Source: an uncultured Lachnospiraceae bacterium (GTDB lineage Bacteria > Bacillota > Clostridia > Lachnospirales > Lachnospiraceae). From it: DNA of 24,704 nucleotides. This document shows, piece by piece, positions 15,288-21,627 of this stretch. The DNA is taken from positions 1 through 24,704 of the forward strand of contig CACXFD010000071.1 of assembly GCA_902766845.1 (NCBI GenBank), in the 5' to 3' direction. A model generated the notes under the pieces. The model worked only from the letters and a program-made list of their open reading frames with translations, was not told where the DNA came from and searched no databases. How positions within the stretch are numbered: the first letter of the stretch is position 1; each line of letters begins with the position of its first letter. Position numbers and translations under genes: made by a program.

Positions 15288-16574
15288 TCATGCCAGATAT
15301 CCGGGATTTCCGAAGCGCTTGAGTGCGCAGGCCAGCTCTTCGTGGTCCTTGGCGGCCTCTTCGAGCGTCAGGCCGGCGGTGACGGCCGCCGAAGCCTGCT
15401 TCATCGCGCGGATGCCCGCCGCGGCTCCCATCGGATGGCCCTGGACCGCGCCGCCCGCCGCGAGCACGATGTCCGTGCCGAAGTCCTTAATGAACTGCGG
15501 GACCAGGCCCGGGTGCACGCCGCCGCCGCAGATCGGCATCGTCGGCTTCATGTGGTAGTAGGGCAGCGTCAGCTGGTGCATCGTCTTGAAGTACTGCTGG
15601 CGCGTCAGCGGATAGCCGCCGTACGGCGTGTTCATCATCACGAGGTCGGAGCCGGCCATGCGGGCGAACTTGCCGATGGACAGGTGGGAGGAGAGACCGT
15701 TGTGCGTGCCCTCGTTCATCATGCCGGAGGCCGCGTAGTGGCCCATGACCGGCACGTCCACCTTTTCGGAGACGGCCTGGAACAGCGAATAGGACAGCGT
15801 CGTGAAGCACATCATCAGCGCCTTCGCGCCGGCCTCGAGGCACCGGTCCACGGTATCCCACAGCCGCTCCGCGCTGTCGGTGACGTTCGCGATGTAGATG
15901 GTCTCCTTGCCGGTCTTCTCATAGGCGGCCTGCGCGGCGGCGTTGTACGCCTTCACGCGGTCCCAGACGCGGCAGAAGGAAGGGTTGCCCAGCAGTTCGT
16001 CATCCTTGATGAAGTCCGGGCCGCCCAGCGCGGTCTCGTAGAAGATGCCGGCGCCGGCCTCCGGCGTGATGCCGGTGCAGGGCTTGATCATGTTCAGGAC
16101 CAGCGGATCCTTCTCCACGCCGGTCAGCTTGCGCAGGCCTTCGATGCCGTACTTCGGGCCCTTGAAGGCGGACACGAAGCTCTCCGGCAGCTGCAAGTCC
16201 ACGAGCTTGACCTGGGCGGAGGTGGAGGCGTCGTTCCCGAGCAGCGTCGTGAACATCTGCGGGAACTGGTTGTCGAAGTTGATCGTCGGATAGGCGATCT
16301 GGATGAAGTAGGTGCGCAGGTCCTCGCTGATCTGCGTGGAAAGCTCGAAGGGCGGGGCGTCAAAGATGTTGACGACCTTGCCGCAGTGGTTCCGCCGCAT
16401 TTCATCGGTCACGCCGGGCACGGGCACCCAGGTGCCGATGGTCTGGCCCACGGCCATGGTCTCTGCCTTCTTGATGACGTCGACGCTCTTGTCCAGCTGG
16501 ATGAAGTACGTGGCCAGCGCGTAGTCCTGCGTGCGGATGTCCTCCGGCAGGGCAAAGGTATTGACAGTTGCCAT
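15288..16574 (-). CDS. RuBisCO-like protein (form IV), candidate 3-oxo-isoapionate-4-P decarboxylase
   Basis: A 428-residue RuBisCO large-subunit homologue. The carbamylation/metal cluster is intact in GGPDFIKDDE (Lys190, Asp192, Glu193 matching K201, D203, E204 of the plant enzyme), and Lys164 in NMIKPCTGI matches K175. The second Lys of the PKLG motif is Thr/Cys-like (PCTG), His-Arg of HRA is HYA (279-281), and loop 6, normally GTVVGKLEG, reads NTPYGGYPL with no Lys334 equivalent. It should therefore not fix CO2. The TIM-like and RpiB-like genes upstream in the same operon match enzymes known to act after the RLP decarboxylase OiaX in apionate breakdown, giving L-erythrulose phosphate. That activity is my inference. 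A GGAGG at 16580-16584 precedes the start. Confidence 0.85.
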   Translation of the reverse strand: MATVNTFALPEDIRTQDYALATYFIQLDKSVDVIKKAETMAVGQTIGTWVPVPGVTDEMRRNHCGKVVNIFDAPPFELSTQISEDLRTYFIQIAYPTINFDNQFPQMFTTLLGNDASTSAQVKLVDLQLPESFVSAFKGPKYGIEGLRKLTGVEKDPLVLNMIKPCTGITPEAGAGIFYETALGGPDFIKDDELLGNPSFCRVWDRVKAYNAAAQAAYEKTGKETIYIANVTDSAERLWDTVDRCLEAGAKALMMCFTTLSYSLFQAVSEKVDVPVMGHYAASGMMNEGTHNGLSSHLSIGKFARMAGSDLVMMNTPYGGYPLTRQQYFKTMHQLTLPYYHMKPTMPICGGGVHPGLVPQFIKDFGTDIVLAAGGAVQGHPMGAAAGIRAMKQASAAVTAGLTLEEAAKDHEELACALKRFGNPGYLA

Positions 16575-16620
16575 GTGTTTCCTCCGTCCGGCCGCCGGGC
16601 GGCCGGGTATGATTCCCGAG

Positions 16621-16646
16621 AAAAGCCGGGCGTTTCCGCGCCCGGC
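16621..16646 (-). terminator. Weak terminator-like hairpin between the TIM-like and RuBisCO-like genes
   Basis: Read on the minus strand, GCCGGGCG pairs with CGCCCGGC (plus 16625-16646) around a six-base loop and is followed by TTTTCTC. With only four T residues it may attenuate expression of the RuBisCO-like gene or mark an mRNA processing site rather than end transcription fully. Confidence 0.5.
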
Positions 16647-16667
16647 CGTTCGCTGAGTGGTTTCCGG

Positions 16668-17474
16668 TTATTTCTCCGCGGCCTTGCGCTCGTAGAAGAG
16701 CGGCATGACGGAGCGGATGATTCCGTTGAAGTTGTCCGCGTCCCAGGCGCTGCGGCCGATGAAGAGGCCGTCCACGTGGGGCTGCTGGATGAGGCCTTCC
16801 GCGTTCTGCGGGTTCACGGAGCCGCCGTAGAGGACCGGGATGTCCCCTCCGACCTCTTCGCCGAAGAGCTCCACCAGGACCTTCTTGATCACGATGTGCA
16901 TCTCCTCCGCGTACTCCTTGGACGCGGGCGTGCCGCCCACGCCGATGGACCAGACGGGCTCATAGGCGACCCAGAGGTTTTTGGCCTGCTCCGCGGTGAT
17001 CGAGTGCAGGCCGATCTTGAGCTGCGTGGAGAGGACCTCGGCCGACAGGCCGTATTCCTTCTCCTGCGCGGTCTCGCCGATGCAGAGCAGCGGGATGAAG
17101 CCGTGCTCGGAGGCCTTTTTCACCTTCTTTTCTTCCTCGTAGTCCGTCTCGCCGAGAACGTGGCGGCGCTCCGAATGGCCGATCATCACGATGTCCACGC
17201 CGACTTCTTCGAGCATGACCGGGGAGATCTCGCCGGTGAACTGGCCTTCATCCTCCCAGCCCATGTTCTGGGCCCCGATCTTGATCTTGGAATTCTTGAC
17301 CGTCTCCACGGCTTCGGAGAGCGTGGTGTAGGACGGGATCACGAACAGCTCGAGCTGCTCCGCGGGGATGGTCTTCGTCAGGCCGTCCAGCCGGGACAGG
17401 AAGAGCTTGGTGTCCGCGATGGTCTTATACATCTTGGTATTGGTGCCCAGATAGATCTTATCCAAACGTGCCAT
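16668..17474 (-). CDS. Triosephosphate isomerase-like enzyme, candidate L-erythrulose-1-P isomerase
   Basis: A 268-residue TIM-barrel isomerase. Catalytic residues of triosephosphate isomerase are kept: Asn12 and Lys14 in GTNTKMYK, His100 in IGHSERR and Glu172 in AYEPVW. Several usually invariant features are altered: GNWKMN is GTNTKMY, the mobile loop AIGTGKT is SIGVGGTPAS, and the C-terminal GGASL is GRSAWD. Such changes are what I recall for EryH/LerI-type enzymes that isomerise L-erythrulose 1-phosphate, rather than glycolytic TpiA. Its place between RpiB-like and RuBisCO-like genes supports this. A glycolytic role is not excluded, and would be tested by finding another tpiA in the genome. 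Its ribosome site lies 24 bases from the ATG with a hairpin between. Confidence 0.85.
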   Translation of the reverse strand: MARLDKIYLGTNTKMYKTIADTKLFLSRLDGLTKTIPAEQLELFVIPSYTTLSEAVETVKNSKIKIGAQNMGWEDEGQFTGEISPVMLEEVGVDIVMIGHSERRHVLGETDYEEEKKVKKASEHGFIPLLCIGETAQEKEYGLSAEVLSTQLKIGLHSITAEQAKNLWVAYEPVWSIGVGGTPASKEYAEEMHIVIKKVLVELFGEEVGGDIPVLYGGSVNPQNAEGLIQQPHVDGLFIGRSAWDADNFNGIIRSVMPLFYERKAAEK

Positions 17475-17481
17475 AACAGCT

Positions 17482-17496
17482 GCGGGCCGGGCCCGC
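17482..17496 (-). promoter_or_regulatory. Hairpin between Shine-Dalgarno and start codon of the TIM-like gene
   Basis: On the minus strand AAAGGA (plus 17499-17504) is 24 bases from the ATG at 17472-17474. The interval contains GCGGGC-CCG-GCCCGC, a 6-bp stem with a three-base loop occupying 15 bases. When folded, the effective spacing is 9 bases, which is optimal. Confidence 0.55.
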
Positions 17497-17540
17497 TGTC
17501 CTTTCTGAATAGTGGCGCCGCGGGGTGCGCGGCCGGGGTC

Positions 17541-17999
17541 TTACTTGAAGTTCTTCGCGTCCAGTTCCTTGATGGCAGCCACCTTCGGGGTGGAGGAGCC
17601 GTCCTTGAACTCCAGAGAGAGCCACTCTTTGAGGATCTTCTTGGCCAGTTCCGGTCCGATCACGCGCGCGCCGAAGCAGATCACGTTGCCGTTGTTGGAG
17701 AGCTTCAGGCGTTCTCCGGAATAGCTGTCGTGGCAGACGCCCGCGCGGATGCCCGGGAACTTGTTCGCGCACATCGCGACGCCCAGGCCGGTGCCGCAGA
17801 TCAGGACGCCCTCTTTCTCATAGCCGGATTCGATGATCTTTTCGCAGACGCGCTCGGCGATGTAGGGATAATAGGTGTTGTCATCGGAGCTGTCGCAGCC
17901 GACGTTCTCGACGGTGTAGCCGAGGTCTTCCATGAATTTCTTCAGGGTGTTCTTGAGCTCGACGGCCGCGTTGTCACAACCGATCACGATCGTTTTCAT
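17541..17999 (-). CDS. RpiB/LacAB-family sugar-phosphate isomerase, candidate D-erythrulose-4-P isomerase
   Basis: A 152-residue RpiB/LacA/LacB-family isomerase, normal length. The catalytic Cys68 is in LICGTGLGVAM and ANKFPGIRAGVCHD follows, as in the family. The usual SDHAG at the start is CDNAA (residues 8-12), so the phosphate-binding His9 of E. coli RpiB is Asn, and the SREHN His is replaced in LKLSNNGN. These differences argue against ordinary ribose-5-phosphate isomerase. In bacterial erythritol and apionate breakdown an RpiB-like enzyme (EryI/DerI) interconverts D-erythrulose 4-phosphate and D-erythrose 4-phosphate, and I infer that role here from the operon. First gene of the operon, with an AAGGAGG at plus 18009-18015. 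Confidence 0.85.
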   Translation of the reverse strand: MKTIVIGCDNAAVELKNTLKKFMEDLGYTVENVGCDSSDDNTYYPYIAERVCEKIIESGYEKEGVLICGTGLGVAMCANKFPGIRAGVCHDSYSGERLKLSNNGNVICFGARVIGPELAKKILKEWLSLEFKDGSSTPKVAAIKELDAKNFK

Positions 18000-18043
18000 A
18001 GATGTATTCCTCCTTGGAAAAAGTTGTTCAAAACAGCAGGTCT

Positions 18044-18072
18044 ATTATAGCGAAAAACAGGCGCCGATGCAA
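18044..18072 (-). promoter_or_regulatory. Promoter for the RpiB-TIM-RuBisCO-like operon
   Basis: On the minus strand a -35 box TTGCAT (plus 18067-18072) and a perfect -10 box TATAAT (18044-18049) are separated by 17 bases. The start site would be about 37 bases before the RpiB-like ATG. No obvious operator palindrome is seen. Confidence 0.75.
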
Positions 18073-18168
18073 CCGTTTTGGAGGCGTCGGCGCCCGCGCG
18101 GGACGTGATTTTTCAGCAGCGTGCCGGCCCGCCTTTTCGGCAAAGGCCGGGGCCCGGCCGCGGCCGGA

Positions 18169-20874
18169 TCATTTGACGAGGATCATGGTCTGGTACGGCT
18201 CCGGGACAAAGAGGCCGGGCTCGCTGCCCGCGTCCGTTCGTCCGAGCGTGTCGAGCAGGACCGTGTAGCCGGCCGCGTCCACGGCCGCGCCCGCGCCGCC
18301 CCCGTCGCGGTGGACCACCAGGTAGTCCCGTCCGTCCGAGGAGAAGCGCTCGCAGATCACGGTATTGTCCGCGAGGACCTCGGTCTCGATCCCGCCGGAC
18401 GCGCCGTGCAGCGCCGCGGTCTTCTGCTTGAACGCGATCAGCGCCTGATAGTTCGCGAAGACGTCCGCGTTCCGGATCTTCAGCGAGTAATCGAGCGCAT
18501 TGACCTCGTCGGAGGATTCGTAGGAATTGGAATCCCCGCCCTTGGTGCGCAGCATCTCTTCGCCGGAGAGCATGAACGCGGTGCCCTTGGACGTGAAGAC
18601 GACGGCGTTCGCGAGCACGCACATCTTGCGGACCGCGGCCTCGTCCGTGACGCCGGCCGCGAGGCACCGGTCATAGAGCGTGTAGTTGTCGTGGCAGGTC
18701 ACGTAGGAGACGGTCCGGTCCGCGCCGATGACGTTTTCGTCCAACGGATCCACGGCCGTGCGCGACGTGATCCCGTTGATGCCGTTCACGATCGACGGGA
18801 TATCCGCGCCCGAGGCCTTTCCGGTGACCCAGCCGGTCGCTTCTTTCGCGTTCAGGCCGCCCTTGATCAGGCCGTCGCGCATCTGGTCGTTGAACTGGCC
18901 GTAGCCGTTGAACTGCGCGGCGTTGGCCTGCACGGCCTGCAGCTCGGCCGGCAGCGTGGTGCCGCCCCCGGTCCAGGGCTCGCCGTAGATCACGATGTGG
19001 TCGTTGATCTGTCCGGCTGCGGCCGCGACCTGATCCATCGTTTCGATGTCATGCAGGCCCATCAGGTCAAAACGGAAGCCGCCGAGCTTATACTCGCGGG
19101 TCCAGTAGCAGACGCTGTCGATGATGAACTTGCGCATCATCGGCATCTCGCTCGCGGTCTCGTTGCCGCAGCCGGAGCCGTTCGAGAGCGAGCCGTCCGT
19201 CTTGTAGCGGAAGAAGTACCCGGGCATCAGCACGTCGAAGTTGGAGCCGGCCGCGCCGTTCACGTGGTTGTAGACTACGTCCATGATGACCGTGATGCCT
19301 TCGTTATAAAATGCCTGCACCAGAGTCTTGAGCTCGCGGATGCGGGCGTAGCCGTCCGTCGGGTCCGACGAATACAGGCCCTCGGGCACGTTGTAGTTGA
19401 GCGGGTTATAGCCCCAGTTGAAGCGGTAGCGGGTCTCGTCGTTCGCCTGATCGAAGATCGGCTGGAGCTGGACCGCGTTCACGCCGAGCTCTTTGATGTG
19501 GTCAAAGCCGGTCGAAACGGTCACTCCGTTCTCGGTATACGTGGTGCCGGGTTCCACCACGCCGAGGTACCGGCGCCGGTTCTCTTCCGAACCGGTCCAG
19601 GTCGGGCTCGAGGTGATGTCCGCGATGTGCATCTCCCAGACGGTCAGCGCGGTCCGGTCCGTCTTCAGGTAGCCGACGTCCTTCCAGCCGTCGGGATCGG
19701 TCTTCGACGGGTCCACGACCATGCCGCGCAGGCCGTTGGCGCCGGCGCTGCGGGCGTACGGGTCCACGATCTCCTTCCCGTCCGGATAGGCCGCGTTATA
19801 GACCACATAGGTGTAATACCGGCCGCCGAGATCGCCCTCCGCGCGGCAGGAGAAGACGCCCTTTTCGCCCTTCTCCATCTCGATCTCGGTGAAGTCGTCG
19901 CTGCCGTCGGCGGGCGAGACGGCCTTCGGCGTGCCGTTCTCATACAGCCGCAGCGTGATCCGCGACGAGACCGGCGACCAGACTTTGAACTCGGTGGCGT
20001 CCTTCCCGTACAGGGCGCCCAGCTCGCCGTCGTAATAGAACAGGTCGTTGAAGCTCTGGCTGTTGTACAGGCCGGCCATGCTGACGTCCGCCCGCAGGAC
20101 CGCGCCGGATTCGCGGAACTGTGCTTCCACCGCGTACTGCTTCGTGAAGTCCGCGGGCTCGGGCAGGTCGATCGTGAAGGTCTTGCGGCCCGCGCCGTTT
20201 CCTTCGTTCCAGAGCTCGCCGTCCTGGTAGATCTTATAGGATTCGATCTTGGCCGTGCAGTTCAGCGCGATCTGTTTTTCACTGCGGAAGGCCGCGGACG
20301 TGATCTCGTCGCTGACGATCCGGTCGGCCGTCTTGTAGATGTTCTCGTCTCCTCCGGCCAGATAGATGTGGTAGACGTTGTTTTCATCCTCCGTGAACTG
20401 GGAGAGGACGATATAGCGGTCCGCGTCGGTGCCGTCCTTGGCGTTCCAGGAGCCTTTGGATTTGACGATCAGGCCCAGACGCCCGCCCGACAGGTCTCCG
20501 AATTTGGACAGCGGGTAGGCGGCGATGACGCCGTAATCGTCCTGATAGTTGAAGTCATCCTCGAGGCCGTCGTCGTCCCCGTCGGGATCCCAGAGCCAGA
20601 GGGCCCAGCGCGCGTAGGAATTGTCGGTGCGCTGATAGTGGATCCGGATCGACGGCTCCGAAAAGTCCGGGATCTCGGTCGGAAGGTCCACGTCGCGTTC
20701 CGGATAGGCCGGGGCCGGCTCCGTCGTCTCGGCGGGCGCCTGTGTGGCCTCCTGTGTTTCGGTGGGGGCCGGGTCCGTGGCGGCCGGCGCCTTTCCGCCG
20801 CAGGCCGTCAGACTCAGCAGGAGACTGAAGACCAGCAGCCATGTGAAAAGGATCCGTTTAACAGAGCGTTTCAT
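18169..20874 (-). CDS. pulA: Type I pullulanase, predicted lipoprotein
   Basis: A 901-residue GH13 debranching enzyme that cleaves alpha-1,6 links in pullulan, starch or glycogen. Residues 1-25 are a lipoprotein signal with lipobox LTAC (Cys25), then a Thr/Glu/Pro linker to about 60, so it is anchored outside the cell membrane. A CBM41-like starch-binding domain lies at about 75-185, a second beta domain at about 190-285 and a CBM48 at about 285-385. The catalytic barrel shows FNWGYNPLNYNVPEG (pullulanase YNWGYDP signature), DVVYNHV, nucleophile Asp603 in GFRFDLMG, acid/base Glu632 in YGEPW and Asp729 in TCHDN. A GGAGGTGA ribosome site precedes the ATG. It is transcribed toward the RpiB operon but has its own promoter. 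Confidence 0.93.
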   Translation of the reverse strand: MKRSVKRILFTWLLVFSLLLSLTACGGKAPAATDPAPTETQEATQAPAETTEPAPAYPERDVDLPTEIPDFSEPSIRIHYQRTDNSYARWALWLWDPDGDDDGLEDDFNYQDDYGVIAAYPLSKFGDLSGGRLGLIVKSKGSWNAKDGTDADRYIVLSQFTEDENNVYHIYLAGGDENIYKTADRIVSDEITSAAFRSEKQIALNCTAKIESYKIYQDGELWNEGNGAGRKTFTIDLPEPADFTKQYAVEAQFRESGAVLRADVSMAGLYNSQSFNDLFYYDGELGALYGKDATEFKVWSPVSSRITLRLYENGTPKAVSPADGSDDFTEIEMEKGEKGVFSCRAEGDLGGRYYTYVVYNAAYPDGKEIVDPYARSAGANGLRGMVVDPSKTDPDGWKDVGYLKTDRTALTVWEMHIADITSSPTWTGSEENRRRYLGVVEPGTTYTENGVTVSTGFDHIKELGVNAVQLQPIFDQANDETRYRFNWGYNPLNYNVPEGLYSSDPTDGYARIRELKTLVQAFYNEGITVIMDVVYNHVNGAAGSNFDVLMPGYFFRYKTDGSLSNGSGCGNETASEMPMMRKFIIDSVCYWTREYKLGGFRFDLMGLHDIETMDQVAAAAGQINDHIVIYGEPWTGGGTTLPAELQAVQANAAQFNGYGQFNDQMRDGLIKGGLNAKEATGWVTGKASGADIPSIVNGINGITSRTAVDPLDENVIGADRTVSYVTCHDNYTLYDRCLAAGVTDEAAVRKMCVLANAVVFTSKGTAFMLSGEEMLRTKGGDSNSYESSDEVNALDYSLKIRNADVFANYQALIAFKQKTAALHGASGGIETEVLADNTVICERFSSDGRDYLVVHRDGGGAGAAVDAAGYTVLLDTLGRTDAGSEPGLFVPEPYQTMILVK

Positions 20875-20896
20875 GAGCGGTTCACCTCCTGATTCC

Positions 20897-20924
20897 AGTA
20901 TAGCACGTTTGCAGACGTTCGCAA
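20897..20924 (-). promoter_or_regulatory. Pullulanase promoter with LacI/MalR-like operator
   Basis: On the minus strand TTGCGA (plus 20919-20924) and TATACT (20897-20902) with 16 bases between form the promoter. A 16-bp imperfect palindrome TTGCGAACGTCTGCAA (20909-20924) with a central CG covers the -35 box and spacer. The form TTGCnnACGTnnGCAA is typical of LacI-family sites such as MalR. Confidence 0.6.
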
Positions 20925-21037
20925 CGGAAGATTTGAGGAGAGTGCCGGCCGCGGCCGGCAGCTGCGGGAAAAGGGCGGTACCGCCCGCGGCAGGAGATCT
21001 CGGGCAGACGTGCCGCGGCCGCGCGTGAAACTTCGAG

Positions 21038-21066
21038 TTGCCCCGCCGGGCGTTTCGTGGTATACT
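21038..21066 (+). promoter_or_regulatory. Promoter for queT-murC
   Basis: TTGCCC at 21038-21043 and TATACT at 21061-21066 with a 17-base spacer. The predicted start near 21073 is right at the 5' edge of the riboswitch aptamer. Confidence 0.7.
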
Positions 21067-21073
21067 GTCCGAC

Positions 21074-21115
21074 AGTCAGTTCGAGACCATCCTGACTTTA
21101 AACAAAACTAGGGAG
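21074..21115 (+). ncRNA. preQ1-I riboswitch
   Basis: GTCAG (21075-21079) pairs with CTGAC (21092-21096) to form P1, the loop begins TTC and contains the conserved AC, and the A-rich tail AACAAAACTA (21101-21110) is the class I signature. The tail runs directly into GGGAG, the ribosome site of queT, so ligand binding should hide the ribosome site and lower translation. The short size, position after the predicted start site and the queT gene downstream all agree. The P2 pseudoknot pairing is less clear by eye. Confidence 0.85.
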
Positions 21116-21124
21116 AATCGTATC

Positions 21125-21619
21125 ATGAAAACATCATCACGCGTACAGACGCTGCGCATCGCGCGCGGCGCCGTGATCGCCGCGCTCTACGTGGCGCTGA
21201 CCCTTCCGTTTGCGCCGATCTCGTTCGGACCGGTCCAGTTCCGGATCTCGGAGGCGCTGACCGTGCTGCCGGCGCTGGCCGGATCGGCCGTGCCGGGCGT
21301 CACGCTCGGGTGCCTGCTGTCGAACCTGCTCGCGGGCGCTCCGTGGCCCGATGTGGTCTTTGGAACGCTGGCCACGCTGGTCGGGGCCGTCGGAACGCGG
21401 ATGCTTCGGCATCGTCCGAAGCTGATCTGGATCCCGCCGGTGCTCGCGAACGCGCTGATCATCCCGTGGGTCCTGAAATTCGCCTACGAAGTGCCGGACC
21501 TGATCCCGTACATGATGCTGACGGTCGGCGCCGGCGAGGTGATCGCGGTCGGAGGCCTGGGCATGCTGCTGTACGCGGCGGTGAGCCGGAAACGGTCCCT
21601 TTTTGAGGGAGAGGAATAA
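21125..21619 (+). CDS. queT: QueT-family queuosine precursor transporter
   Basis: A 164-residue membrane protein with about five hydrophobic segments and the family hallmark SFGPVQFRISEALTVLPAL, followed by PGVTLGCLLSNLLAGAPWPDVVFGTLATL. QueT is thought to be the substrate-binding S component of an ECF-type importer for preQ1 or a related queuine precursor. I chose ATG 21125 because it follows the riboswitch ribosome site GGGAG by nine bases; an in-frame start at 21038 would run through the promoter and aptamer. No ECF energising genes lie in the window, so it presumably shares a common module. murC starts eight bases after its stop. Confidence 0.9.
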   Translation: MKTSSRVQTLRIARGAVIAALYVALTLPFAPISFGPVQFRISEALTVLPALAGSAVPGVTLGCLLSNLLAGAPWPDVVFGTLATLVGAVGTRMLRHRPKLIWIPPVLANALIIPWVLKFAYEVPDLIPYMMLTVGAGEVIAVGGLGMLLYAAVSRKRSLFEGEE

Positions 21620-21627
21620 GACAGAGA

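Noticed and set aside
16668..17474. Ordinary glycolytic triosephosphate isomerase as the main call.
   Set aside because: Catalytic residues fit, but the altered GNWKMN, loop-6 and GGASL motifs, and operon partners, favour a tetrulose-phosphate isomerase. Kept as an alternative in the entry.
15210..18050. A 946-codon open frame on the plus strand, antisense to the RuBisCO-like, TIM-like and RpiB-like genes.
   Set aside because: It is a high-GC shadow: it spans three well-supported genes and their spacers, its translation is Arg/Asp/Val/His-rich without domains, and it has no ribosome site.
18115..18168. A terminator for pullulanase in the GC-rich hairpins just beyond its stop.
   Set aside because: Several inverted repeats exist (for example GCCTTT with AAAGGC) but none is followed by a T-tract on the minus strand.
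18121..20892. A 923-codon plus-strand frame antisense to pullulanase.
   Set aside because: It mirrors the pullulanase codons, has no recognisable motif, and begins inside the hairpin-rich spacer; pullulanase has all its catalytic motifs.
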